Below are positions 1 to 12,131 of a stretch of 64,000 nucleotides of DNA, piece after piece. The stretch is from Margaritifera margaritifera (lineage: Eukaryota; Mollusca; Bivalvia; Unionida; Margaritiferidae). The first letter of the stretch is position 1. Every line of letters starts with the position of its first letter. The stretch spans positions 1,279,175 through 1,343,174 of the forward strand of contig JAQPZY010001129.1 of NCBI GenBank assembly GCA_029931535.1. Direction: 5' to 3'. Under the pieces are notes generated by a model. The model worked only from the letters and a program-made list of their open reading frames with translations, was not told the origin of the DNA and made no database searches. The position numbers and the translations under genes were made by a program.

Positions 1-801
1 GGATAATACATTTTTTTGTCTTGTAGAACCAGAATAATAATTTGAGTGCACTAAGTTTAATAAAAGTAAGTTTAATTAAAAAAAAATAAATAAGATTTTA
101 ATAAAGTTCACTGGTGTAAAATAGCCTTCATCAACATCTGCTTATTTTTTTTTTTTTTTTTTTGCAGCTAATTGCCAAAAAGAACAATTAAATTAAAAAC
201 TGAAAATCTGATAAAGAGGTAATATATTATTATGGTCTATCTTTATAAAAAAAATGATTTTGGATCTTGTCAAATTGTTCATTCAAAGCACTGTGCTCTT
301 TTGTATGTCTCTGAGGTTCAAATTGAGTGTCTGTTATATTAAGTACAGGCCCCTCCATCATAAAATTTTACTGGACTCCAGATCTTACTCAAAAATATTC
401 TGATAAATCAGAAGGTTGCATTTGTACATTTTGAGTACGATTTTCAAGTCTAGAGCAACATTTATTACTCGAAATGTTGAGTAAAGTTTTATGACAGAGT
501 CCAGATTTCATCAAAGAACTTGATTCTGGAATTAAGCCAAAGTCCAAGGTCCAACAACAGAGGCTTTGATCAATATACAGGAGCCCTGTTGTTATCACCT
601 TTTCTGTCTGTCTGTCCATTTGTTCACACTTCTTGTAAACACCAAAGTTCTGCAACCCTTGCACATAATTTGATGCCTTTGGTAGGTGCATTGCCTGTTA
701 CACATAGATGCATCTTTTAAAGGTTTCAACTTTTCAGGTCCAGTTTTGATGGATTTTTTTACCCTTGTTCCATCAATTTGAGATCTCCACTACAGTAGAT
801 G
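1..801. other. AT-rich noncoding sequence
   Basis: No supported gene. A poly-T run (145-163) ends in TTTGCAG, which looks like a splice acceptor, but the sequence after it meets stops within about ten codons in all three frames, so I do not call an exon. This lies upstream of the first visible EGF exon and is probably intronic. Confidence 0.5.
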
Positions 802-1400
802 CTTGTAACCAGCATAGCTCAATAACCATTTAACATATTCTGATGTAATTTGGTGTGTACATCATCTCATAGACCTTGGTGTGCCCTTTATGCATTTTGT
901 CTCATTAACTCTGTTTGGGATAGAGTTATGGCCCTTGACAGTTAACTTTATATCTTCACATGAGATGCTGCTTGTAACTGGCATAGTTCAAGAACCATCC
1001 AACAATGTTATAATGCAGTTTGGTATGAACATTGTCTCATAGACCTAGATGTGCCTTTGATGACTTTTGTCTCATCAACTCCATTTTGGAAGGAGTTATG
1101 GCCACTGACAATTAACTTCATATATTAAAATGTGATCCTGCTTGTAACTGGCATAGCTCAAGAACCATCAACATATTCTGATGCAATTTGTGCCCCTTGT
1201 CAAACAAATGTTTTTCTTCACATGGAAATTTGCTTGCAATAAACATAGCTCAATAACCTTTCATTTTATTCTGATGGAATATGGTAAAATCATTGTTACT
1301 TACATCTAGATGTGCTTTTATGGGTTTTATCTAGTCTACACCATTTTGGACAGAGTTATGACCCTTGTCAATCAACTTCATATCTTTACATTGGATGTTG
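802..1400 (+). repeat. Degenerate tandem repeat, ~169-bp period
   Basis: Units start with CTTGTAACYRGCATAGCTCA at about 802, 971, 1141 and 1233, and a further partial start lies at 1401. Each full unit later contains a block close to GAGTTATGGCCCTTGACA. The spacing is 168-170 bp, except for the third copy, which has lost about 78 bp. The copies have diverged substantially, so the array is old. Confidence 0.85.
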
Positions 1401-1522
1401 CTTGTATTTGTTGAGTCCTTGAAAGAGTTACATTTCAAGCATTCCATGTCACCATTTAGAGTAGCCATGGTCCCTGAATGCCCATCTCCCTAAATCTGGT
1501 TTTCCCACACGAGTTCCTTTGT

Positions 1523-2147
1523 TTAACTCATTAACCCCTAGCGCCACGTTTACGCGTCATGAGGTTGTACCCTACTTCCAAGCTCTGTAACATCAACATC
1601 ATTTAAGATACACTGAAGTGGATGGTATTGCAGGAAAGTTGACAGATGTAGCTCTACAATGATACCAAATAATGTTGACTTTCTACTCGCATTAAAAAGT
1701 ACAGCGAACAAAATGCATTTTTTGAGAGCCGATTTTTTGTAGGTCAAAAATTGACAGTTGCAGAACCGGAGTTTGTGTTCGGATTTTAGACTTTTTGGCC
1801 TTAGATCTAAAGCAGACCCGTCTGAACTGCACACAGACAGATGAACCTTTGCAAAAAGTAGGATAAGTTTGAGATTTGGAGAAAAAAGGGGCCAGGACAC
1901 ACAAATCGGGAGTCCAATACGAAAAAAAAAAAAAAAAAAAAAAAGAAGTCCAACTTTTACCCTTCTGCACATGTGCGAGCATAATAGCCAATGAAAAACA
2001 ATGTTTCTGATACACCTAAGCATCCGGCTAAACAATAAACTTTCTTAAGCAGATCTGTTGGCTGAATTCAGAAGTAACCCCAAAAATGCGTTGCCTACCC
2101 CCATTTCATGCGAAAATGATAAAAATCTCCAGGGGTTAATGAGTTAA
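1523..2147. mobile_element. piggyBac-type MITE with TTAA target duplication
   Basis: A 617-bp element (1527-2143) has perfect 13-bp terminal inverted repeats, CTCATTAACCCCT and AGGGGTTAATGAG, flanked on both sides by TTAA (1523-1526, 2144-2147). TTAA duplications are the signature of piggyBac elements. The interior has a poly-A tract (1921-1943) and a 161-codon open frame on the minus strand. That frame shows no recognisable transposase motif and runs through the homopolymer, so I treat the element as non-autonomous. Confidence 0.8.
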
Positions 2148-2485
2148 GGTCCTACAGAGCAAATTGTAGTGTGCCGGGGTCTTTGTGACGTACCATCACC
2201 AATAGCTCCAGTTTAAGTCTCAAATCCAACGATCTTATTGGCTGAATTGTAAGTCTGGCTTAAAATTGACCAATCAAATATCTAAAATCTGGACTGAATG
2301 TAACGACTGTGTTTGGTAAAAGTAGGGCTAGATTGGATCCAATTAAAGTCTGACTTAAGTTTGATCAATCAGCTGTCTTAAGTCTTGACTTAAATCTACA
2401 TTTGTAAATTTGGGGCCTTGAATTTCCCAATTCTAGAGATTTTGGCTACAACAAACCACTTCATGACTTATCTTATTTTGTTTAG
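2148..2485. other. Noncoding, presumed intron end before EGF exon
   Basis: Contains several CTTAAGTY motifs in both orientations (2210-2400) that suggest a degraded palindromic repeat, but I could not define its ends. The last bases, TTTTGTTTAG, form the splice acceptor of the exon starting at 2486. Confidence 0.4.
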
Positions 2486-2580
2486 CTGCATCCTGTTCCA
2501 GCAGCCCCTGCAAGAATGGTGGGGACTGCTGGGCTCTAGAGGGCAGGAACATTGCATGTGACTGTCCCACAGGATATAAG
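2486..2580 (+). CDS. EGF-repeat protein gene, exon A (first part of EGF 1)
   Basis: This is an internal exon of an extracellular or membrane protein with tandem EGF-like domains. The acceptor is TTTAG before 2486 and the donor is GTTAGT at 2581. The first two bases complete a codon begun in an exon outside the window; 31 codons follow. They give CSSSPC, then KNGGDC, then CDCPTGYK, which are cysteines 1-5 of an EGF module. Cysteine 6 lies in the next exon (GPTCE), 9.55 kb downstream, and the phase-0 junction fits exactly. CSSSPC matches the C-x-S-x-P-C O-glucosylation consensus. The parent protein cannot be named from this piece; Notch-, fibropellin- or crumbs-like proteins are all possible. 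Confidence 0.85.
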
Positions 2581-2769
2581 GTTAGTACAGACAGGTAGTT
2601 TATTTTGTTATATATTTGATAATGGGATATTAAAATGTATCAGTGTGGGAAAAATTTATATCACCACAGTGGTGGTATCTTTTTTGTAACTACTATCTTT
2701 TCCCATTTAGGAACTACATCTACCCTTAGATTAGATATAGTTCCATGCTGTCAATTCATTTATTTTGGG

Positions 2770-2935
2770 GGCTGTTTGTTGAAAAATTACATTTTCATCA
2801 GAACTTGCATTCATGGGATTGTGAAGGGGTGCTATTGTTTCCACAGAAAAATCATTGTTTGTTGAGTCTAAATTCATGGTTTGTAGGAACCAGAAAATCC
2901 ACGAAAACTGATACACCACACAAAAAAAGTGAATT
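2770..2935 (+). repeat. Dispersed repeat, related to 23950-24090
   Basis: This segment and 23950-24090 share an ordered set of motifs: ATTGTTTCC, then TTGAGTCT, then ATTCATGGTTTGTAG, then ATCCACRAAA. Orientation is the same. I found no terminal repeats or target duplications, so the class is unknown. Confidence 0.55.
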
Positions 2936-3331
2936 CACAGTATTTGGTTTATTTTTATTCTCTCTCTTTCTCGTTCTCTCTACCAACATTTTGAACAGAT
3001 CATGCATATTCCTACATTTATGAGTGTACGATGAAGAAATTAGTGCGTATCAGTAAATAAAATGCCTAAAAATAAACTCCAAAGTACAAGGAGATTTCAA
3101 GTAGATCGTTATTAGCTGATTTAAAGATAATTTTCCACATGAATTGTGAAAATTGTCACCGACTGAAATTAACATGGCCTGTTTCTATTTGTATTCAGTG
3201 TTATCTATGGTAAAATTACCTCATACACTGGATCTACGACAAGCATTTAGTAGTTTTAGAGCTAAAATCTTTATTAAATATAATATTAAAACTTCATTAT
3301 TTAGTGATTTTAACTTTCATCACATGCACAT

Positions 3332-3358
3332 GCACACACACACACACACACACACACA
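3332..3358. repeat. (CA)n microsatellite
   Basis: A short CA run of about 13 repeats in the intron, preceded by CATGCACATG. Confidence 0.95.
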
Positions 3359-4529
3359 GCTATGTTTAAAATCAATGAAAGAATTTGGCATGGATGAATG
3401 TTGATTACAAACCAAAACTCTCTTTCTGAAATTAAATGACTATTAAAATTTGGGTGAACCATCTCTTACTGAATCTGACTGACAGATTTTCAAGGCCACA
3501 GGATTCATGTTCATACATGCCATAACACGACGTGTCACGCAAAAAACACGATTTTGGACTCCCAAACCCCTGACACGATCGTGTTTTTATTTTCAGCAAT
3601 CTTAGCAAAAAAAAAAGTTTCCCACAAAAAAAATGTACATTTCTTGATCGCAATGATATATGCCCATAATCTGTGGTATGTATAAACAGTAAACAGTCTT
3701 GCTCAGAGCTCATGTAAAACTATCCTTGGTGCAGTTTATACAGATGTTTTAGAGACAGTTAGTAGGTAAGGCGGTCAGCGATAAACAAACACCTTTCAGA
3801 GATTTACTGAATTGGCTCACAATAGCTAGGGTGATGTGTCGTGTCAAATCCTTTGAGCACTGCTGATGGAGAGCCCATTAGGCTAATTTGCATAGGTAAA
3901 GTACACTAAGTGGAACAACCCAATTTGTCTGAAGTTAAGTACATCAAACAGATGCGTGTTGAAAAACAAATGTTATTACACATCACTGACTAAATTGAAT
4001 GAGAATGTTGAAGCCATCTTTATTAAAGTTTGTGATCAGCGGCAATGTTTCTTTGAAGTCGGATTTTTACTCCATATATAAAATTCAAAACATGATTATT
4101 TCGGTAGGTTGAACAACAGCACCATTTAATCTCTAATGAAGTGTTGCACCTAGGATCCCAAAGTCAGGCGACACTGTGTCCCTCACCCTCCAGAATTGGG
4201 GGGCACACAACATTTTAAAAGGAAAAAGGAAAATTGTAGTACATAATGCACTAGAAGTGCTAAAAAAATGAGGTAATCATATTTGCTTCGACAGTTTTGC
4301 CACCTTAACTTTCTTATATTTTCCTTGGACATTTACATGATTGCAATAAACGTTTTATAATCTGATCAAGTAACTCATGAAAACATCAACATGTTTGAAT
4401 ATCTAGTTAACATAAAATGAACTGCACCATGGAATTGTAATAATTTCAAAGTATTAAATCATTAATCAAATGACAAACTGTGTATTTGCATAAATTGGTA
4501 CCTTTTTTCATTATTTCAGCCTGAGAATA

Positions 4530-4810
4530 AATTAAATCTTCACTGCCGTAGGTGTGACTTTAACCTCGAAAATACGTTACAATAGCGGCAGTCAAAGACT
4601 TGAGCAACTCGAACAACAGCCACAAACCTTAAATGTTTTCATTGCCAGATTCATTGTTTTGAAATGGTTATTCATTGTCATCTTACAGGTTTTATCACTT
4701 TTAGCGACTTTGGCCATTGCTTGCGCCAACATAGATGTGGATGCACATTTGCGAAGGAAAAGTGTAGGCATATTTGTGAACACAAATGACACTTGCATTA
4801 CCGTCAGACC
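4530..4810 (+). other. Cys/His-dense broken reading frame
   Basis: One plus-strand frame (not the longest one here) reads HCRRCDFN, then after two stops KCFHCQIHC, and later HCLRQHRCGC and KCRHICEHK before another stop. The repeated CxxC and HxxxC spacing suggests a decayed zinc-finger or Cys-rich domain. The three stops show it is not a working exon, and I could not assign a family. Confidence 0.25.
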
Positions 4811-6627
4811 AACTACTGAAAGCAGCAAAAACTACATGTAATTAAAACTAGATGCCACAGTCCAATGGGTTTTAAAGACAGTAACTTGGTTTATTTTTGT
4901 ATCTTTGGTTATGTTATTTGACAATTCAAAGTCGACCATATTTTTTATTTTTTTTTTTTGTGTGCAAGTACATGTATATTAAATGCTTCAGAGAAAACAG
5001 TTGGTATTTCTTTTATTCATATTTGAATTTTCAGTCATTTGCTATAGGCTGATTTGAAAAAGATAGCTTATTCTCATTTGATTTGGATGACGTCACTTTT
5101 GGGGGGTCACACACACTGACCTCCCTTGGGACCTCAAAACACACTTTTTGAGTCTCAAAAAACCCCCAACACTGTCTGGGAATATGGCAAATATGCATGT
5201 TTGAATGCAGAAATATCAAAATAAATGTGCAAAGCACAACAGGCAAACTTGCAGTCATTTACATCTTTAGTTGATAGATCTTAAATATCAGGATATTGGA
5301 AAATTCAGATTCAACTACGTTCTCACCAACTGTGTTCACTGTATTAATGTATGCTTTGAAATGTATTACTAGTCATTTTTATATAAAAAATAGGCATTTA
5401 TTAAACAAGAGAAATATCTATTTTGTGTGAAGATTATTTATAAATTTTTCTGCATGTACCTCCATATCTCAGACTATTTAAAATACATTCATGAAACATT
5501 ATTAGTACATTCACCTTGAGCAGTTCCATTCATTGAAATTAAAAGTAGGTCACAATGCCCTACTTTTATCCTCCAGTTGCTACTTGTGGACTTATTTACT
5601 AAATATGGAGAATTTTATGCATGAGATTAAGCAGTGGACTTTGTTACAAATTGGAGAACATGAAAAGGAATGAGAAAAAAATCTTAATGTTTGCAAAATT
5701 CTATGTATCAGATAATATAATTAATAAGCAATTTAATCAATCTGTTTTGCATTGTTAACATTTCACAAATATATTATAAAATCATCACACAACATCCAAA
5801 GCATCCAGAGTCAGTTCATTCCCATTAAATTTTGTCCTAGTTTACTAAACTACTATATTTTACCATGTAGTAAAAATTGAAGCCCATTTCAACGTGGTCT
5901 CATAGGTATACCCTTTCAATTTTCTTACAAAATAAATCACCAAATTAAAAATGATAACTGCAAACCTTGACAACACAAAAGTTCAATTATTTTTAGCAGA
6001 TAAATGAATGTAAGTTTCAGTTAGAAGTATCATTACAGCAGACAACAGAAGATTCAGACATTCCTGTACCAATAGGCCATTTTTGCATGTCATTGTGGGT
6101 AATTGACCTATTGCCAGAGCTGAGATAACCACACCCTACTAATGAGCATAGCACATCATATAAAATCACAGTATTTTATGTTGACACTTACCCAGTGTAA
6201 ATTAGTGTTATTTTGTTAGTGCCTACTGAAAAGTTCATGAAACATGGTTGAAAAATGTTCAGGTTATGAAGATTTGAATTTGCATATGATATATATAGTG
6301 GTTGTCAGATAGATGATGAACTTTAGGACTGAATGTCCAACAAGCTGCCTCTATATCACATGATGCTCATACCTTTGTTTGCAATAGTATTGGTCATTGG
6401 TCCAGAGGTATCAGCACGTGTTGGGGTTTGAGTGACATTATGGCAGTAAATTAATTTTCTGCAAGTCATAGTTTGCTCTGTATAACAATAAAAATGTTTG
6501 CAAAAATGGAATCTAATACCCATCATACCCATAATACTTGCAGAAAATTACCTTCAATGACTTGCAAAAAGGGATGATTCGTACAGAATTTTTTTGTTGT
6601 CTGCCATCATTCTTTATCTCTTACTTT

Positions 6628-7135
6628 GACCAAACTTGTGGATGCCTTGATTTGAGACAAGGAAGACACCTATTTATTTTGGGGTAAAAGGATCAAAGGT
6701 CAAGGTCACATGTACTGAAAGGAAAAAAGATTTCCACAAAATTGTATAAAGTTCCTTACCATGTCTTGATTAGACTTTGTAGATGGCTTTGGATTCGAAA
6801 AAAGGAAAACACCTATTGGGTTAAAAGGTAAAGGTCAAGGTCAGAGGGACTTCAACAGTTTCTACAAAATAACTCAAGTCCCATCCTACAAACCACGACC
6901 AAAAACTTTATGGATGACCTGTAGCTGAGACATGAAAAGGCACCTATCGATTTTAGGGTGATTAGGTCAAAGGTTAAGATCACCAAGACTGAATGAAGAA
7001 AATTGGTTTCTGCAAAATAACTTGAGTTCTGTGTCTTTAACCTTGAACAAATTATCTGGATGGATTACATTTAAGACAAGGAAGACACCTATTGAGTTTG
7101 GATTCCAAAGGTCAAGTATCCAACTAATTAAAGGG
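6628..7135 (+). repeat. Tandem repeat, ~140-bp family (GGTCAAGGTCAC type), locus 1
   Basis: Four diverged units start near 6628, 6769, 6897 and 7043. The shared order is GACCAAACTTTGTGGATGG, GACAAGGAAGACACCTAT, TTTTGGGGT, AAAGGTCAAGGTCAC, then GTTTCTGCAAAATAACTT. The same family occurs at 13785-14062 and 23375-23880, always on the same strand. Confidence 0.85.
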
Positions 7136-7207
7136 TTTACGTAAAAGAAGTGTTATAATACTATTTGCCACATGGCAGACATATAATGTACCATTTACAG
7201 TACTTGT

Positions 7208-7455
7208 GGGGGCCCCAGGTGGCCAAGTGGTCTAAGGCACTTGCCTTTACCGATAACTGACATCTCACCTCTGTGTGTGTGAGTTCAATTCTCGAGCTCA
7301 GTCAACCTGGATATGTGAGAAAGCTTGCCAGTAGCTTCCCATGTGTTGGTGGTTCTTCCTGGGGCTTTTACGGGTTCTTCCTCCGCCAGATATACTGGCT
7401 GCCATGTATATAGCCTATCATGTGCTGAAAAATGGTGTTAAACCCACAAAACACA
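7208..7455 (+). mobile_element. tRNA-derived SINE
   Basis: The 5' end is a tRNA-like head: TGGCCAAGTGG at 7220-7230 fits an RNA polymerase III A box, and GAGTTCAATTC at 7281-7291 fits a B box. The spacing is about 50 bp. A tail of about 150 bp follows, from AGAAAGCTTGCCAGTAGC to AAATGGTGTTAAACCC, ending in an ACACAAACACA-rich stretch. A 5'-truncated copy of the tail lies in reverse at 16791-16929, which confirms that this is a dispersed family. The tRNA part is too altered to be a functional tRNA gene. Confidence 0.8.
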
Positions 7456-9085
7456 AACACAGTACTTGTGTTACTTTTGAGTTTACAAGCTCTATTATGT
7501 ACAGATATTTGCAAAGTTTGTCTTTTACCCAGCTCTGAACCTGTTAAAGATATGTTTCAGAAGAAAATAATTTTTTTTTCTTACAAATCCATTGGTATTT
7601 GTTGAGAGTTTACAATACATGTATATAGAATGCATGTGGTTATGAAATGAACAATAGAGAATAGGGAGATGTTGCAAAAGTTTTTACTGTTGTTAAAGCC
7701 CAAAAGAAATTCTAAAGAAGAATAGGAGCCCAAGAAGAAATGAAATGTAATAGTGTCAGAGAATACAAACAGCACCCTGGATTCAATAACATGAAGAAAT
7801 TAAAACTGAAAGAAATTGTTGCCAGGTGGTACAGAGTTATTTTCAAGACCAAACAAACTCAGAGCAAGAAAGGCTGAAAAATTCAAATTGGGAAAGACAG
7901 TTCAAAAAGGAAGTACTCTTTAACTTAAAGAAATAAAACGGCCCCAAAATACCAGTATCTACAGGTAATAAACCAAATCTAATAAAGGGGACACACTGAC
8001 ATCCTCTAATGATTTCTGCATGAGGGATATGCACTGAAAAGTTTTTTAAAAGATAATGCATTATTATACAGGTATAGACCTTTGTTTGGTTTAATATTAA
8101 GTTTTATGAACCAGTAAACCTCATATTGACTGAAGTCAATATGACAAGTTTCCTGGTATATAAAACTTGATATTCATTGAAACAAAGGTCAATAATTGTG
8201 TTATTGCATTATTTATTTTTTTAAATTAAGATAAAAAAGTATCATTTTAATTGCATGATGCAAAGAACTAAATGGTGACATCACTTAAAAGTCAATGAAT
8301 CATTACTGTGCATCATGCATCCAATGAAAAATCATCTCTCATGGAAATTATTTAAATAAGTCTTGCAACCAAACATGCATGTCCCCACCCAAAGGTTCTA
8401 AGTTATAAATATACAAAGTCACATTAAGATGGAATTCTAACACATCTGGTAATATGTAAACTCGGACTGGTGGAATCACCAAACTTGTGACAGTAAGCTC
8501 TACAAAACTTATCTGCTATATTGATGCAGTTATGACTTCTTTATGCTTCTTGTGATGTAGAGTCACACAAAGCATTTTATTACTTCATTAAAAATATTTC
8601 TAGTGATTTATTAGTATTGTGATAAAAAATCTCATATACAAAGATGACCAGTGCGATAGATACCAGATAATTGTTAAATTCCGATCCTGTCGGACTAAGA
8701 CCAAGTGATGAAAGAGAAGAAAAACCTAAAGGGAACCAAACTATTTGTCACTGAAGACCTAACAACATGAAACTATGAACTTTTAAAGGATCTCAAAGTC
8801 AAATGGAACAATAAAAAAGTTTTTCAGTTCTGGACAATGCATGGCCATGTTTTGGCTAAGATGCACTGTGACAGTAAAAAGTTCCAAATCAGATCCAAAT
8901 TTGACATTATTAAACTCAGCACTGCCACCATTACCAAACTATAAGTATACATAAATTAAGTCATACTATGCAAATGTCATTCTCATACCATCTGTAGTGT
9001 TCTCATAATGCTTAGACATATGCTGTAGTATGGTATAACCCATATACATTACTAAACAGTATTAAATACTAAAACTTATAAAAAG
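7456..9085. other. Intronic AT-rich sequence
   Basis: No gene seen. It contains the hairpin element at 8077-8190. The rest is AT-rich with no motif I recognise. Confidence 0.5.
8077..8190. mobile_element. Hairpin MITE-like element, 114 bp
   Basis: The segment starts GACCTTTGTTTGGTTTAATA and ends TTGAAACAAAGGTC, forming an imperfect palindrome along its whole length. The centre, CATATTGACT-GA-AGTCAATATG, is a perfect stem with a 2-base loop. No clear target duplication was found, so the superfamily is unknown. Confidence 0.65.
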
Positions 9086-9303
9086 TTTGTACAATCTGTA
9101 CAATGATACTACTTTGTACAATCTGTATAGTGATACTAATTTGTACAATCTGTACAGTGATTCTAATTTGTACAATCTGTACAGTGATTCTAATTTGTAC
9201 AATCTGTACAGTGATACTAATTTTGTACAATCTGTACAGTGACACTAATTTGCACAATCTGTACAATGATACTACTTTGTACAATCTGTACAATGATACT
9301 AAT
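9086..9303 (+). repeat. 27-bp minisatellite, 8 copies
   Basis: The unit is close to TTTGTACAATCTGTACARTG followed by ATACTAA, with few substitutions and one 1-bp insertion. Because 27 is a multiple of three, open frames persist on both strands; these are artefacts of the period, not genes. Each unit carries the short inverted repeat TTGTACAATCTGTACAA. Confidence 0.95.
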
Positions 9304-9401
9304 TGTTTGCTACATCTCCACTCAGTGTATACATAATTCATGTTTACTTGTTATATGTTTGTATGTTTGTATATATGTATAAATATGTCTGTTTATATTG
9401 T

Positions 9402-9404
<3 letters not shown>

Positions 9405-9480
<76 letters not shown>
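9405..9480. repeat. (TA)n microsatellite, 38 units
   Basis: An uninterrupted TA run of 76 bp. Open frames read as Ile-Tyr repeats on both strands here and are not genes. Confidence 0.98.
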
Positions 9481-9482
<2 letters not shown>

Positions 9483-9913
9483 TGTATTTATGTATATATG
9501 TGTGTATGTATGTGTAAGTACATATCTGTGTATGTGTTTGAATATGTATATGTGTATATGTGTGTGTATGGATGTATATGCACCCCCTAAGTACCAACTT
9601 AAGCAATGTAAGAATTATTATTATTATTTCTCTCTTTTTAAAATTACTTTTCTACATGAAGGGAAGTAACACCTTATTAATGTTGATTAAGTTTATTTCC
9701 ATTGTGCTTTATACATATATTTATACCTCATTTCCTATATCTATATGTATGAGTATATGTGTATGTGTGTATGTATATGTAAGTACATATATATGCCTTT
9801 GTGTATGTGTTTGTGTATGTATATGTGTGTATGCATGTATATGCACCCACTAAGTACCAACTTAAGCAGTTTAAAATTTATTATTTGTTCTCATTTTATT
9901 ACTTTTTAACTGC
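9481..9913. repeat. TG/TA-rich sequence with a ~260-bp duplication
   Basis: Two imperfect copies each consist of a TATGTGTATG-rich stretch followed by GTATATGCACCC, CTAAGTACCAACTTAAGCA and a T-rich tail. They end near 9657 and 9913. Confidence 0.8.
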
Positions 9914-10037
9914 TGTTTTTTTCCATCTTGTGTTTGGTATGGCCAATTTTAATCTGTTTACAATTGTTCAGCCAAAACTCTGCAATACACACTCGTCTTT
10001 CTGTGCTATATCAGTTTGTAAGGACTAATCTGTAGAA

Positions 10038-10102
10038 CAAACAATATAGACCCTGATCTCCCAGCGCATTATGCGATGGCAGATCAGAGTCTATGTTGTT
10101 TG
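10038..10102. mobile_element. Short palindromic MITE, copy 1
   Basis: A 65-bp palindrome with arms close to CAAACAAYATAGACYCTGAT and a loop around CGCATTATGCG. A second, more diverged copy lies at 19586-19650. The short fold-back with AGACCCTGATCT ends indicates a tiny non-autonomous element; the superfamily is not determinable. Confidence 0.7.
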
Positions 10103-10214
10103 CATTTGGATCTGGCTTATATGCGAGTATATTTGGTAATTATTTCTATGAAAATGATTTTCTTTACAAATATCAATCTTATTTTATACCTGGTCATTCA
10201 AACATTTAGCTGTT

Positions 10215-11935
10215 TATGGATATCTATCATAACATCTGCAATGCAATTGACCAAAGCGAAATTTTGTGCATTATGTTCTGTGCCATATCTAAAACCTTTG
10301 ATCGAGTTTGGCATAGGGGATTATTTCATAAACCAAAAAGCTATGGAATTAATGGAAATCTATTGGCATGGATACTTAGCTAACGGGACTCAAAGAGTCA
10401 TGGTTGAAAATGAATTCTCAAACCTTGGACAACTCACTGCAGGAGTACCTCAGGGATCAGTATTAGGTCTCTTTCTTTTTTTTGATATACCCAGTAGCCA
10501 AAAAGTTTAAAATCACTGATTAGATTATTTGCAGATGATTCCTCTTTACAATGCATATCGCCTGATCCAAATTTCATTCAGAGCATATTAGACAATGATC
10601 TTCAACAATTATCAGATTGGGCAAAAATCTCAGGCTTGTTAATTTTAATCCATCCAAAACAGAGTGCATCCTTTTCACTAGCAGGCAGCTGGAATACATA
10701 CCAGACCTTGAATTTCGGGTGAATAGATTCATTTTGTTACATCACATCAAAATCTGGTAATTATTTTATCATCCAGTGGCTCTTGGAGCAACCATATTGA
10801 ATCTATAATTCATTGTTTCTATGTGTATTGGACAATTGAGGTTTTTTAAATATGTATTATCAAAACATAACCTGAATAAAATTTATTTAATCTACAATCG
10901 CCAATTCTGAAATATGCATCTGAAATTTGGTCTTCCTGTACGAACTCAGATTCCAAAAAACTTGAAAAATTACAGCTTGAAGCAGCCAGAATAGTTTTTG
11001 GCCTACCAAAAATATTTGATAGGAGAGAAGCACTTTATTTTGAAACTGGATGGTCTACTCTTGCAGAAAGGAAAAACAAACAAAATGTATGCAAGTTTTT
11101 CAAAATTATCAAAAACCAGTCTCCGGATTATATAATTGACTTACTCCTATTCAATATCAATGTAGAACGTATTTGTTTGAAAAATGGTATATACCAACAC
11201 TTATCAACTCAGGGAACAATTTGCCACAATCCACAAGAAATTGTTCATCTATACTAACCTTGAAAAAGAAATTACCAAGCACAAAATTTCTGCTCCAAGT
11301 TATTTAGCATTTGGTAATAGGCAAGCTTCTGTGCTTGTAAGCTGTGTAAGACACAAATTTTTTGCTGAATTATGATTTATTTAGATGTAATCTCATCGCT
11401 GATCCTTCCTGCTCTTGTGGATTTTTCAGTAGAAACCAACCATCATTTTCTTTTTGAATGCAGACTATTTAAAAACTCAAGAAATGAACTTTATCACAGA
11501 TTATCAGTAATGAATATTAATATTGATCCTGATACACTTTTATTTGGCAACAAACTTTACACAGCAGAAAATAACATTTTGCTACAAAAGGAAATGCAGA
11601 AATTTGTTATTAACACATAAAGATTCACAAACATATGATTACTTTTTGTTCCATTATGGCTACAGCTAGAAATGTTATGTACCGGACCATTGCCAAACAC
11701 TATCTCTCTACTCTGATCCTTCCTTCATCTCTCTTATTTCATTATATGTATTTCACCTGTCTTGACTTTTTTCACAACTCTTGCCTGCATGCTCATTAAT
11801 TAAATATTTATGTTTATAATGGAGAGGAACTTGTAAGTTTAAAAACCTTGTTTCCAATCCTTTGGCCCTGTGTACACAATTGGGATCTTCTTGGAAATAA
11901 AATATTTTTAAACTAAACTAAACTAATCTCATATT
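10215..11935 (+). mobile_element. 5'-truncated, decayed LINE (non-LTR retrotransposon)
   Basis: Reverse-transcriptase motifs appear in order but in shifting frames. SKTFDRVWHRGLF (near 10285) corresponds to the AFDRVWH block. AGVPQGSVLG (near 10440) is the GVPQGS block. FADDSSL (near 10525) is the catalytic F/YADD site. WAKISG and a region ending LEAARIVFGL follow. A C-terminal HFLFEC-type segment, typical of the Cys/His region after the RT of many LINEs, is at about 11440-11465. The 3' end has AATAAAATA and a short (AAACT)n tail to about 11935. Everything upstream of the RT is missing, and stops break the frame near 10382, 10508 and 10840. It is a dead copy within the EGF-gene intron; the exact clade is uncertain. 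Confidence 0.85.
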
Positions 11936-12131
11936 TTAGGATCTAGAGACTTGAATAATGATGTTACTTGTACTGTTGCAGTGATCTGTTTATCAGCTAA
12001 TGATTGATGCATCACTGATAAACTTCATTCTCCTACAGTAAAACCGCCATCAACAGTTTCCTACAGTATCAACATTCTTCTCATACAGAAAATTTGTATC
12101 CCCTAATTTTCAAAAAAACAATTTTCCACAG

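Larger units (their letters stand above)
2581..6627. other. Intron of EGF gene, mostly without recognisable content
   Basis: Start of the intron between exons A and B. It contains a diverged dispersed repeat (about 2770-2935), a (CA)n tract (3332-3358) and a Cys/His-dense frame near 4530-4810, listed separately. A perfect TGACGTCA palindrome lies at 5088-5095, without other promoter signs. I see no exon that could be inserted here without disrupting the EGF 1 fold. Confidence 0.5.

Noticed and set aside
145..225. Exon after the strong polypyrimidine tract and TTTGCAG
   Set aside because: Stops appear within about ten codons in all frames and no donor follows in an open frame.
1550..2035. 161-codon minus-strand open frame
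   Set aside because: It lies wholly within the piggyBac-type MITE, reads through a 23-bp poly-A tract as poly-Phe and has no recognised domain.
5088..5095. TGACGTCA CRE-type palindrome as a promoter
   Set aside because: An isolated 8-bp match in an intron with no other promoter evidence.
7208..7300. tRNA gene
   Set aside because: A and B boxes are present, but no cloverleaf can be formed and a SINE tail follows; it is a SINE head.
9069..9853. Several 75-109-codon frames on both strands
   Set aside because: They translate the 27-bp minisatellite and the TA/TG tracts; the open frames follow from period and composition.
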